Assembly (NCBI GenBank): GCA_016286055.1
Contig: JAEERW010000003.1
Location: forward strand, 310,001 to 374,000
Source: Bacteroidales bacterium
GTDB lineage: Bacteria > Bacteroidota > Bacteroidia > Bacteroidales > UBA3824
Direction: 5' to 3'
Length of the DNA stretch: 64,000 bases
Positions 53,299 through 61,388 of the stretch are shown in pieces (position 1 is the first letter of the stretch; the number at the start of each line of letters is the position of its first letter). Position numbers and translations under genes: made by a program. Below the pieces are notes generated by a model, which saw only the letters and a list, made by a program, of their open reading frames with translations, did not search any database and was not told where the DNA came from.

Positions 53299-53907
53299 TT
53301 ATAAATAGTATCCGATATTGATCATAGAGCAACCGTTTTTTTGATGCCAAGTCATATAGTCGGGTTCGTGCAAAAGGCGGAATCCAAGGTCGTAGCCAAA
53401 GCCGAAATAATAGTGTTTTTTAAGAATTACGCCTACGCCAAAATTCCATCCGATATCAAAACGACGGTATTCATCATTGTTGTAACGTTTAAAAGCCCTA
53501 TATTCAAAATATTTAGGTTCGTGGCGTTTAACCATTCCAAAAGCACCTCCGGCAAGGTATGGACCTGTTTGAAGGTCTGCCACAAGATTGTTGGTGATGT
53601 TGATTTTGTAAGCCACCAAAAGTGGGAGTTCAAAATAGTTGAGGTTTTCTACTTGGTCGTAATTGTCGTAGCGAGCACCCTTCATACTAAACATAATGCC
53701 GGGGCGAGCAAAAAAATTGTTGAAGATTTCAAAATCTACAGTGAGTCCGGCATTGATGCCCATTTTTATTTTTGAAGAAGTTTTGGCATCGTCGATGTGT
53801 CGGGCGAGGTTGCAGCCTGTACGGAGGCAGATAATGTCGTGAGTATCTTGGGCATTTGCCACCGAAAATGCTATAATGATAGCGATAGTTGATAGTAGTC
53901 TTTTCAT
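53299..53907 (-). CDS. Outer-membrane beta-barrel (porin-family), array member 4
   Basis: 202 residues. The start at 53907 is supported in two ways: it gives a clean signal (MKRLLSTIAIIIAFSVANA), and a terminator hairpin (53946-53973) lies between it and any longer frame. Motifs: IICLRTGCNLARH (first-strand Cys), ARPGIMFSMKG, LPLLVAYKINI, ADLQTGPYLAGG, and NGCSMINIGYYL (last-strand Cys). Because of the upstream terminator it likely has its own promoter in the 38-base gap, though none is clear. Confidence 0.86.
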   Translation of the reverse strand: MKRLLSTIAIIIAFSVANAQDTHDIICLRTGCNLARHIDDAKTSSKIKMGINAGLTVDFEIFNNFFARPGIMFSMKGARYDNYDQVENLNYFELPLLVAYKINITNNLVADLQTGPYLAGGAFGMVKRHEPKYFEYRAFKRYNNDEYRRFDIGWNFGVGVILKKHYYFGFGYDLGFRLLHEPDYMTWHQKNGCSMINIGYYL

Positions 53908-53945
53908 AGGTAATAGTTTTATAGTTAGTAGTTTTTTAAATAAAA

Positions 53946-53973
53946 GCCCTGACAAAGACATTTCTGTCAGGGC
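53946..53973 (-). terminator. Terminator inside the barrel array
   Basis: Stem GCCCTGACA / TGTCAGGGC with a 10-base loop, followed on the minus strand by TTTTATTT. It ends the transcript of array member 5 and separates members 1-4 from 5-6. Confidence 0.85.
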
Positions 53974-53998
53974 ATTATGTAGAGAGGTGATTTACTTT

Positions 53999-54589
53999 TT
54001 ACAAGTAATAACCGAAGTTGAACATAAAGCAGCCGTTTTTCGGTTTCCAATTGTTGTTGTCGTGGAGTTTTAGGAATCCGAATTCATAGCCGAATCCGAA
54101 ATAGAACTGATCGATATCAACTCCTGCGGCGAAATTCCAACCAAAATCGAAACGGTGAACACCATTGTTGCCGTCACGCTTGAAGGTTTTGCCGTCGGTG
54201 TTACGAGTTTTGTTCTTGGTTTTACCAAAGAGACCTAACCCTAAATATGGACCTGTTTGAAAATCGAGGCCCAAATTGCGGTTAATGTCTAATTTGTATG
54301 CAAAAAACAACGGAACTTCAAGATAATTCTGGTTGCAAAACAAGTCATCACCTTGGTTGTTTCTACCGCCTTTCATTGAGAAAAGCAATCCTGGACGGAA
54401 ATATAAATCGTCAATCACTTCGAAATCAACGGTGACTCCGGCATTGAGACCAACTTTAACTTGTTTGAAACTATCAGTGTCGCCAATATGGTTGGCAAGG
54501 TTCATTCCTGCGCGGAGGCAGAAATCTTGTGCCGATGCAGCGGAAATTGTTATTGCAATTACTGCAAATAAAGCTAAGATTTTTTTCAT
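53999..54589 (-). CDS. Outer-membrane beta-barrel (porin-family), array member 5
   Basis: 196 residues. Signal MKKILALFAVIAITISAASA, then DFCLRAGMNLANH (first-strand Cys), FRPGLLFSMKG, VPLFFAYKLDI, LDFQTGPYLGLG and NGCFMFNFGYYL (last-strand Cys). It is the copy most like members 3 and 4. It follows member 6 by 14 bases and is followed by the terminator at 53946. Confidence 0.86.
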   Translation of the reverse strand: MKKILALFAVIAITISAASAQDFCLRAGMNLANHIGDTDSFKQVKVGLNAGVTVDFEVIDDLYFRPGLLFSMKGGRNNQGDDLFCNQNYLEVPLFFAYKLDINRNLGLDFQTGPYLGLGLFGKTKNKTRNTDGKTFKRDGNNGVHRFDFGWNFAAGVDIDQFYFGFGYEFGFLKLHDNNNWKPKNGCFMFNFGYYL

Positions 54590-54603
54590 ATGGGTTATAT
54601 GTT

Positions 54604-55203
54604 TTAGAAATTAAGACCAACAGAAATCATCCAAACGTGGTTGGATTCTTTGAGATTGTCTTTGCCAAGTCCAAGATCTGCATCGATTTTGGTAAGGCTC
54701 ATATCGTAGTTTACACCTGCGTAGATTTTGTTCATAATTACTGCGCCGAGACCCATCTGCAAGCCAAAGTCAAAACGTTTGCAGCCCATCTCGTCGTCGT
54801 CAAAAATTTTAACATCTTCTTTTTCTCCCAAGATATCAGTTTTCCATTTTCCACCAAGACCGAGAGCAGCAAATGGTCCGATGTGAGCGTCAATGGCGAG
54901 AGCCGAAAGGTCTACCATTTTGAACTTTACATTTACAGGAAGTTCAAGGTAGTTCATGTTGGCATCATCGTCGTTGAGTTTGAAACCTTTTTGTGAAAAA
55001 TATAATCCGGGTTCAAGAGAGAAAGAGCCGATAAGGTCAATGTTGTAAACTGCGCCAAGATGAAAGCCAGTTTTTTTGTCTAAATCAAAATCGTCTTCTT
55101 TACTGATGTTGTCGAAATTTACTCCTGCACGGAGACCGAGTTGTGCAAATGAGGTTGTTGCGCCCAATACCATGAGGGCAACGATTGTTAGAAGTTTTTT
55201 CAT
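54604..55203 (-). CDS. Outer-membrane beta-barrel (porin-family), array member 6 (most divergent)
   Basis: 199 residues. Signal MKKLLTIVALMVLGATTSFA, then QLGLRAGVNFDNI, EPGLYFSQKG, LPVNVKFKMVD, IDAHIGPFAALG, and the end VWMISVGLNF. It has neither the first- nor the last-strand cysteine and is the most divergent of the six. It is the first gene of the array, with a -7 box at 55244-55251. Confidence 0.86.
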   Translation of the reverse strand: MKKLLTIVALMVLGATTSFAQLGLRAGVNFDNISKEDDFDLDKKTGFHLGAVYNIDLIGSFSLEPGLYFSQKGFKLNDDDANMNYLELPVNVKFKMVDLSALAIDAHIGPFAALGLGGKWKTDILGEKEDVKIFDDDEMGCKRFDFGLQMGLGAVIMNKIYAGVNYDMSLTKIDADLGLGKDNLKESNHVWMISVGLNF

Positions 55204-55243
55204 TGTCGTGATATTTTAAAATTAAAAAACATTTTTTTCGGGG

Positions 55244-55251
55244 CAAATATA
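55244..55251 (-). promoter_or_regulatory. -7 element of the barrel array (TATATTTG)
   Basis: TATATTTG on the minus strand followed by CCC, 41 bases before the ATG of array member 6; TTG about 21 bases upstream is a possible -33. Confidence 0.6.
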
Positions 55252-55282
55252 TGTAAAAATATTTCAACGGCACAATTTTTTT

Positions 55283-55290
55283 TAAATTTG
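55283..55290 (+). promoter_or_regulatory. -7 element of the MATE gene (TAAATTTG), unusually close to its ATG
   Basis: TAAATTTG ends at 55290 and the ATG is at 55300, so the predicted transcript would have a leader of only a few bases. Confidence 0.55.
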
Positions 55291-55299
55291 CAAGCAATT

Positions 55300-56649
55300 A
55301 TGGCAGACACTCAAGAACAGCAATACCAAAAGATGATGCTCACCCCCGTGTCGAGGCTGATACCTTCGCTTGCGTGGCCTACGGTGCTGAGCATGATGAC
55401 TTCGGCGATATACAACACCGCCGACACATGGTTTGTGTCGCATCTTGGCGATAGCGCTACGGGTGCTACGGGTGTTTGCTTGCCTGTGGTGGCAATGATT
55501 CAGGCGGTGGGATTCTGGATTGGAATGGGCGCGGGAAGCAATATTTCGCGTTTCTTGGGTCAGAGAAAAAACCGCGAAGCCGATGTGGTGGCAAGTTCGG
55601 CAACGCTTTCTGCTATTATTGCTGGATTGTTGTTAACCGCTGTGGGACTGTTGTTTAACCGAGGTATAATGGAAAGTCTCGGCTCCACTCCTACCATTTT
55701 GCCATACGCCAAAGAATATTCTGAGATAATATTTCTGGGTGCTCCGTTTTCGTGCTGTTCGTTTGTATTCAACAATTTGCTACGTGCGCAAGGCAAATCG
55801 TTTTTTGCAATGACGGGCATAGTGTCGGGCGCAGTGCTGAATATTCTTCTCGACCCGATATTTATCTTTACATTGGATATGGGCATTTCGGGCGCGGCGC
55901 TCTCTACGGTGCTGTGTCAGGTGATTAGTGCCGGAGTAATGCTTTTTGCGCTTTTGGGCAAAAATAGTATGCTTAGATTGGGTAAGGAATATATTTCAAA
56001 ACAGTTATCCACTTATACACTGATACTTACCACAGGCCTTCCTTCGCTTTTTCGCCAAGGATGCAGTGCCGCCGCCACTATCCTACTCAATCGTGCGGGA
56101 GGTGTTTACGGCGATGCGGCTGTGGCGGCAATGTCGGTTGTGGGACGTGTAAACTGGCTTGTGGGTTCGCTTGTGGCTGGTTTTGGACAAGGATTTCAAC
56201 CTGTCTGCGGATTTGCCTACGGCGCGGGCAATTATGCGAGAGTGCGCAAAAGTTACTTCTTTTCGCTCACCGTATGCACCGGCATTTTGGTAACAGGTGC
56301 TATTTCGTGCTGGATATTTGCCGAGGAGATTGTGGGACTGTTTAAGGCAGAGAGCCATTTGGTGGTAGAAATCGGTAGCACGGCGTTGCGTTTTCTCTGC
56401 TTTTCGATGCCGTTTAGCGCGTTGGTGATTTTGGCAAATATGCTTTTGCAGACCACTGGCGAAAGGTTTTTGGCAAGCATTACCTCTATTTCGCGTCAGG
56501 GAATGTTCTTTATTCCGCTGATATTGATTTTGCCGCATTTCTTTGGAATAACAGGCGTGGAGATATGTCAGGCGGTGTCGGATATTCTGTCGGCAGCGCT
56601 TTGTAGTGTAGTAACTTGGCGGTTTTTTCGACGTTTAGGAAAAGTTTAA
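55300..56649 (+). CDS. MATE-family efflux transporter, copy 1
   Basis: 449 residues from the ATG at 55300 (a TTG 12 bases upstream is the only longer choice). Twelve hydrophobic helices in two six-helix halves; landmarks include IPSLAWPTVLSMMTSAIYNTADTWFV and GFGQGFQPVCGFAYGAGN. Sodium- or proton-driven drug/metabolite exporter by family. Its last 15 bases overlap the convergent thiamin pyrophosphokinase gene. Substrate unknown. Confidence 0.93.
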   Translation: MADTQEQQYQKMMLTPVSRLIPSLAWPTVLSMMTSAIYNTADTWFVSHLGDSATGATGVCLPVVAMIQAVGFWIGMGAGSNISRFLGQRKNREADVVASSATLSAIIAGLLLTAVGLLFNRGIMESLGSTPTILPYAKEYSEIIFLGAPFSCCSFVFNNLLRAQGKSFFAMTGIVSGAVLNILLDPIFIFTLDMGISGAALSTVLCQVISAGVMLFALLGKNSMLRLGKEYISKQLSTYTLILTTGLPSLFRQGCSAAATILLNRAGGVYGDAAVAAMSVVGRVNWLVGSLVAGFGQGFQPVCGFAYGAGNYARVRKSYFFSLTVCTGILVTGAISCWIFAEEIVGLFKAESHLVVEIGSTALRFLCFSMPFSALVILANMLLQTTGERFLASITSISRQGMFFIPLILILPHFFGITGVEICQAVSDILSAALCSVVTWRFFRRLGKV

Positions 56650-57261
56650 ATACACAATATAAACCCCTTCGGCATAGATAGTTACCGTATCATCTGTTGC
56701 CTCATTGAGCGTGCCCATCCACAGGGCGTCAAAATCGCTGAGAGGGTAACGGAGGTTTTCGCCTTTAAAACCGTGGGCTTTCCAATTAAAAATAGAAATC
56801 TGTGAGCCGGTTTTTACTCCAAAAGTGGTTGTGCCATTGCATATTACAAACATTCCGTTGTCGGTGTAGATGCGCACTTCGAGACCCATTTTGTTGTATT
56901 CGGTCAATAGGCTGATATTGCCGATGGTATGGTCTTCGCGGCGACCTGTTGCGCCTACAATGGCAATTTTTTTTGCACCGTGACGGTGTGCGTAGAGCAC
57001 ATTTTTGGTTTGGTCGTTGGTTTCTTGTTCGGAAAAAATGCGGATAATGGGCGCAAACTGCATGCGTATTTCGTCGGACATAGAGTCGCCGTCGCCGATG
57101 ATTCGCCAAGGAGTGTTGCCACGAGAGATATATTCCTGAGCCGCACCGTCGCAACATTGCACACGGGGAGCGTTTTGCAAAATGGCAAGCGGAATGGGGT
57201 GCATAGGGTAAGTGCCGCCGCCGAGAATAACTGTATCCGGCTCAAAATCAAATGTTATCAT
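56635..57261 (-). CDS. Thiamin pyrophosphokinase
   Basis: Converts thiamin to thiamin pyrophosphate using ATP. 208 residues with the family set VQCCDGAAQEYI, IIGDGDSM and ETNDQTKNVLYA (the D..T(D/K) substrate pocket), then IVGATGRREDHTIGNI. It is the third gene of the thiamin operon, overlapping the transporter gene by 14 bases; the Bacteroidota omr1-pnuT-tnr3 order supports the role. Regulation by the TPP riboswitch at 60395 is expected. Confidence 0.93.
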   Translation of the reverse strand: MITFDFEPDTVILGGGTYPMHPIPLAILQNAPRVQCCDGAAQEYISRGNTPWRIIGDGDSMSDEIRMQFAPIIRIFSEQETNDQTKNVLYAHRHGAKKIAIVGATGRREDHTIGNISLLTEYNKMGLEVRIYTDNGMFVICNGTTTFGVKTGSQISIFNWKAHGFKGENLRYPLSDFDALWMGTLNEATDDTVTIYAEGVYIVYLNFS

Positions 57262-57841
57262 TGTACTGAGTTTTTTCCATTAAGTTCCATTTTTTGTAAC
57301 CGTAAATTGCTACCACAGTGTAAACGGCGTAAAGAACGGCGGTGAAATAGATTCCTTTGTAGAAGTAAAGTGCTGAACTAACGGCATCTACGGCAATCCA
57401 TACAAACCATTGCTCCACGTGTTTCTTCGCCAACATCCACAATGCCACTATGCTCAGTGCAGTTGTTGCCGAATCGTAAAACGGCACAGTGCTGTCGGTA
57501 AATTTAGTCAAAATTAAATAAATCGGAATAAAAACCAAAACAGTTATCAAAAATAGTATAACTCCCTGACGTGCAGTGGTATGCACAATGGGCAGAGGTT
57601 TGTCTTGTTTTTTGCCAAATTTCCAAAAAAGGAAACCATACAATGCGGCAATTATGTAATAAACTTGGATGCCAAAATCAGCATACAAACCGCTTTTATA
57701 AAAAACAACGGTGTAAATCGCCGGCATAACTATACCTGTGAGCCACAGCCATATAGAGGCTTTTACCTCTTGCCATAGATACACAAAACCTATAATCGTG
57801 CCGACGATTTCTAACCAGTTGTTTGAGAGATATTCTAACAT
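57248..57841 (-). CDS. pnuT: PnuT-type thiamin transporter (PnuC family)
   Basis: 197 residues with about seven membrane helices. The family's N-terminal core is clear: IVGTIIGFVYLWQEVKASIWLW, then YVYYII-like tyrosine-rich helix. PnuC homologues move nicotinamide riboside, while those in thiamin operons (PnuT) move thiamin. Here it lies between the TonB receptor (8-base gap) and the pyrophosphokinase, behind a TPP riboswitch, so thiamin is the likely substrate. Confidence 0.9.
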   Translation of the reverse strand: MLEYLSNNWLEIVGTIIGFVYLWQEVKASIWLWLTGIVMPAIYTVVFYKSGLYADFGIQVYYIIAALYGFLFWKFGKKQDKPLPIVHTTARQGVILFLITVLVFIPIYLILTKFTDSTVPFYDSATTALSIVALWMLAKKHVEQWFVWIAVDAVSSALYFYKGIYFTAVLYAVYTVVAIYGYKKWNLMEKTQYNDNI

Positions 57842-57849
57842 AGTAATTA

Positions 57850-60345
57850 TTAGAATCTTATGCTTGCGTGAAACAAAAAGTTAATCGGTGCAGATGGGGC
57901 AAAACCGGCTTCAAATTCGTCGGTGCTCCAAGCGTAGATGCTTCCGTTTGCGTTTTTGGAGAGTTCGCAATATGTCCAACCGTTGTTGTCGTATTCGGCT
58001 GAGAACACGTTGTAAACAGATAATCCGAGAGTTAACGACTTAGGCACACGGAATTTAAATGTGTACGAAAGGTCGATATCGGTGGTGGTGAATTTATCCA
58101 AAAACATAGCGTACTCTTTTCCGTCGTATTGGTAATAGTCTATGCCATAATTGTTTAGATACTGCTTACCTACAAATCGCGTTAAGATAGAAGCATTAAA
58201 TCCGCCTTTGGTAAAGGTGAAAATGTTGTTGGCAATTACCTCGGGCGAGAAAGATGTGGGAGTGCTGCCCATATCGTAAGGTGCAGAAGAATCCCAAGTA
58301 TCTGGGTCGGTGAATGTTACGGTGTAATGCTTGTTGCGGTTGCGGCTGAATGTGGCGTTAACATCCCAACGAAACCAATCCACGGGTTTGTAGGCGGCTT
58401 CAAGTTCCACACCTGCGCGGTAACTGCGACCAGAATTGTCGTTAGAGGCAATCATTTCGCCAATTTCGTTGAGTTGACCTGTGAGCACAAACTGATTTTT
58501 GTAATACATATAATAATAGTTTACGCCAGCCGAAAATGTTGCTCCAAGGCGTTTGTAGCCAATTTCAAAGTCGTTGAGTTGTTCGGCTTTGAGGTCGGCG
58601 CCGATGTTGTCTTCAAAATCGTTTCGGGTGGGTTCTTTGTGTGCAACTGCCACCGAAGCATAAATTTTGTCTTGGTTGGTGATGTCGGCAAAAATGCCAC
58701 CTTTGGGGTTGAAAAAGTCGTAGCGGTGGGTTTCGGCAAAAATAAGCGGACCGTTGTCGCCATATTCATCGCTCGGACCGTTCATTTTGATGCTTGTGTG
58801 ACGGTATTGAAGATCGATAAATGCGCTCAAAAAGTTGGTTATCTGATAGTTGACCTTTCCATAGATATTTCCATCGATTTTAAGACCATTGTTGTTGTAA
58901 TATTTGAAGTTGGGATTTTGGTCGCTTAATTTTATCCAAAGTACGTGACCGAAATGGTCTCCGTCGTATTTGTTCCAACCGCCTCCGAGAGTGGCAGTTA
59001 ACCCTTTTTTGTTGTCGAAATTGAGCGAGCCAACAGCGCCGAAGAAATCGTTTTCCATCTCTTTTTTGCGGATAAGGTCGGAAGTTACATCCCAATCGTC
59101 TACAATGCCATATCCGGCAAGTTCCTTATCCATCTTGTATTCTTGATAGTATCCGTAGCCGTGGGTGTAATGCAGTCCAGCGTTGAATGTCAAGAACTTA
59201 TTGATGAATTTATCTAACAAAAGTTGAAAGTTTTGCTGTTTGTACTTGTCGATTTGGTCGTCGTAAAATTTTATAGGTGTGTAGTTTTCGTCGTATTCCA
59301 TAATGCCGCACGAATTGTAGCGGCGACCGAAGAGTTCCTGCTCATATTTTGAAGTGTAGTTCCAAGCGTGGTATGTTTCCTCTTGTCCACTGAAATTCAC
59401 CAATTTAACCACAGTTTTATCTGAGAAATAACCAGCCTGAACAAAATATGATTGAAGGTCGGTGCGGGCGCGGTCTAAGTAACCATCTGAATGAATGTTA
59501 GATACACGACCTTGAACACCCCAATGGTCTTTTAAAAGTCCGCTGCTAAAACGAACGGTTTCTTTGTGAGTGCCATACGAACCTGCGCTTGCATCTACCT
59601 GAGCGTATGCATCTTGACCCACGCTTTCGGTTTGCATATTAAGCGTTGCACCAAATGCACCTGAACCATTTGTTGAAGTGCCCACGCCGCGCTGAATTTG
59701 AAGACTTTTGGTGCTTGAAGCAAAATCTGCCATGTTAACCCAATAAACCTGAGCGCTTTCGGCATCGTTTACAGGGATTCCGTTGGCAGTGATGTTGATA
59801 CGCGAAGGATCTGTTCCGCGAACACGTATGCCGGTGTAGCCCACGCCGTTGCCAGCGTCGCTTGTAGTAGTAATAGAAGGTGTGGCAGCAAGAAGGAAAG
59901 GAAGGTCGCGACCAAAGTTTTGACGTTGAATATCTTCTTGATTTACATTGCTATACGCCACAGGAGTTTTTATTCCGGCGCGTGTAGACGACACGATAAC
60001 CTCTTCCAAAGCCGTGCCTTCTTCGAGGGTAACGTTTACCGATGGCGCAGCGGCAATTTCTTGTGTAAGGTAGCCGATGTAACTGATTACCAATACACTG
60101 CCTTCTTCGGCTTGAATTGTAAATTCGCCGTTTGAGCCAGAAATTGTTCCTTTGTTGGTTCCCTTCACCATTATGGTAGCGCCAATCAGAGGTTTACCGT
60201 CGGTGTCTGTAACCTTTCCTTTAACGGTGATTTCGCCCAACACTTTGTTTGTAGCGTAAATGTTTGAATAATTGGGGATTGCAACAGCCTCTCCCCCGTA
60301 GCAACACGCCGCTGCAACGGCGCTAAGTAGTAATACTTTTTTCAT
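57850..60345 (-). CDS. TonB-dependent thiamin receptor (Omr1-like)
   Basis: 831 residues. Signal peptide (MKKVLLLSAVAAACCYGGEAVA), a CarboxypepD_reg-like domain (VKGKVTDTDGKPLIGATIMV, about 35-115), then the plug (LEEVIVSSTRAGIKTPV, GIRVRGTDPSRINITANGIPVND) and a long barrel ending in LFHASIRF with a terminal Phe. It should take up thiamin or a derivative across the outer membrane. It is preceded by the riboswitch at 60395-60472 and followed by pnuT and the kinase gene. Confidence 0.93.
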   Translation of the reverse strand: MKKVLLLSAVAAACCYGGEAVAIPNYSNIYATNKVLGEITVKGKVTDTDGKPLIGATIMVKGTNKGTISGSNGEFTIQAEEGSVLVISYIGYLTQEIAAAPSVNVTLEEGTALEEVIVSSTRAGIKTPVAYSNVNQEDIQRQNFGRDLPFLLAATPSITTTSDAGNGVGYTGIRVRGTDPSRINITANGIPVNDAESAQVYWVNMADFASSTKSLQIQRGVGTSTNGSGAFGATLNMQTESVGQDAYAQVDASAGSYGTHKETVRFSSGLLKDHWGVQGRVSNIHSDGYLDRARTDLQSYFVQAGYFSDKTVVKLVNFSGQEETYHAWNYTSKYEQELFGRRYNSCGIMEYDENYTPIKFYDDQIDKYKQQNFQLLLDKFINKFLTFNAGLHYTHGYGYYQEYKMDKELAGYGIVDDWDVTSDLIRKKEMENDFFGAVGSLNFDNKKGLTATLGGGWNKYDGDHFGHVLWIKLSDQNPNFKYYNNNGLKIDGNIYGKVNYQITNFLSAFIDLQYRHTSIKMNGPSDEYGDNGPLIFAETHRYDFFNPKGGIFADITNQDKIYASVAVAHKEPTRNDFEDNIGADLKAEQLNDFEIGYKRLGATFSAGVNYYYMYYKNQFVLTGQLNEIGEMIASNDNSGRSYRAGVELEAAYKPVDWFRWDVNATFSRNRNKHYTVTFTDPDTWDSSAPYDMGSTPTSFSPEVIANNIFTFTKGGFNASILTRFVGKQYLNNYGIDYYQYDGKEYAMFLDKFTTTDIDLSYTFKFRVPKSLTLGLSVYNVFSAEYDNNGWTYCELSKNANGSIYAWSTDEFEAGFAPSAPINFLFHASIRF

Positions 60346-60394
60346 TTTTTAGTTAAAATGATATTAGTTAAAAAAATAATAATAAGGGGTTTAG

Positions 60395-60472
60395 CCGTCC
60401 CTTGGCAGCATTACCTGCTCAGGTTCAATGGGTATAATCTCAGCCTCCGCACATCGGGAAGCACCCCGCCAC
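60395..60472 (-). promoter_or_regulatory. TPP (thiamin pyrophosphate) riboswitch
   Basis: On the minus strand the aptamer reads with GCGGGGTGC, CTGAGAT...ACCC (the Thi box) and GAACCTGAGCAGGTAATGCTGCC then AAGGGA, all in the correct order; I give short pieces only. It precedes the TonB receptor ATG (60345) by about 50 bases. A hairpin (ATTGCC / GGCAAT, 60473-60492) lies just 5' of it. The control is expected to lower expression when thiamin pyrophosphate is plentiful. Confidence 0.95.
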
Positions 60473-60559
60473 ATTGCCAAGACATCGGCAATGTTTTCAA
60501 CCACAAAAGTATATGAGCATTGTTGATTTATGTGGTAGAAACTATTAAGATTGCGTTAA

Positions 60560-60593
60560 TTTGGATTATCGGCACGTTTTTTTTGTAATTTTG
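60560..60593 (+). promoter_or_regulatory. Promoter of the AlkD-like gene
   Basis: TTTG (60560-60563), 22-base spacer, TAATTTTG (60586-60593), 27 bases before the ATG at 60621. Confidence 0.65.
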
Positions 60594-60620
60594 CACCCAC
60601 ATTTTTTAAATCACTTAGTT

Positions 60621-61388
60621 ATGACACAACGCGCTAAAAAACTGATTGACAGTATGATTGCCGCCGGAGATGATGTTCAACGCGATATTTTGATGCGTTT
60701 TTTTAAAACTGGCGAAGGCGAATATGGGTATGGCGACGAATTTCTCGGATTAAAAAATCCTCAAACAAGGGCTTTCGTTAAGGCTAACAAAGACCTTGAT
60801 TTAGAGGATATTAAATGCCTTGTGGATAATAAATTTCACGAAATACGGCTTTGCGGATTTTTGATTTTGGTAGAAAAATATGCTAAGTTACAGTCTTCCA
60901 AACTATTGCACGATATCAACTCTATGGCAGAGCGAGATTCTATAATTGATTTTTACGTAACAAATTCTACCAAAGCCAACAATTGGGACATTGTAGACCT
61001 TACCGCGCCAAAACTTCTCGGCTGTTGGATGGTAGAAAAAACTATAATTGAACTACCTGATAAAGAAGATGTTATACAACGTCTTGCCCACTCCGACAAT
61101 CTTTGGCAAAAACGTATGTCGATGGTGTTTACCTACACCACATCGCGACACAATATGCCTGAATATGCGATACGTTATGCTGAATTTCATCTTGCTGATA
61201 CTCACGACCTTATGCACAAGGCTGTGGGTTGGATGCTCCGCGAATTGGGCAAATGCTGCGGATTGGATACCTTGCGAGAGTTTCTTAACGACCATATTAA
61301 GGTAATGCCCAGAACCACACTGCGTTACGCCATTGAAAAAATGGACGAACAAGAACGTAATTATTGGATGAAAAAAGATTGTAAGTAG
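60621..61388 (+). CDS. DNA alkylation repair (AlkD-like) protein
   Basis: 255 residues from the ATG at 60621 (an earlier TTG would add 20 atypical residues). All-helical HEAT-like repeats with GYGDEFLGLKNPQTRAFVK, EIRLCGFLILVEKY, NNWDIVDLTAPKLLG, RMSMVFTYTTSR and HKAVGWMLRELGKC. AlkD relatives release alkylated bases such as N3- and N7-alkylpurines without base flipping. The ATG of the next gene directly follows its stop, so the MATE gene is cotranscribed. Confidence 0.9.
   Translation: MTQRAKKLIDSMIAAGDDVQRDILMRFFKTGEGEYGYGDEFLGLKNPQTRAFVKANKDLDLEDIKCLVDNKFHEIRLCGFLILVEKYAKLQSSKLLHDINSMAERDSIIDFYVTNSTKANNWDIVDLTAPKLLGCWMVEKTIIELPDKEDVIQRLAHSDNLWQKRMSMVFTYTTSRHNMPEYAIRYAEFHLADTHDLMHKAVGWMLRELGKCCGLDTLREFLNDHIKVMPRTTLRYAIEKMDEQERNYWMKKDCK

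Noticed and set aside
53908-53961. Longer start for barrel member 4
   Set aside because: Would place a strong terminator hairpin inside the coding region and spoil the signal peptide.
56635-56649. 15-base convergent overlap of MATE and kinase genes as an error
   Set aside because: Both genes keep full length and family endings, so it is a normal tail-to-tail overlap.
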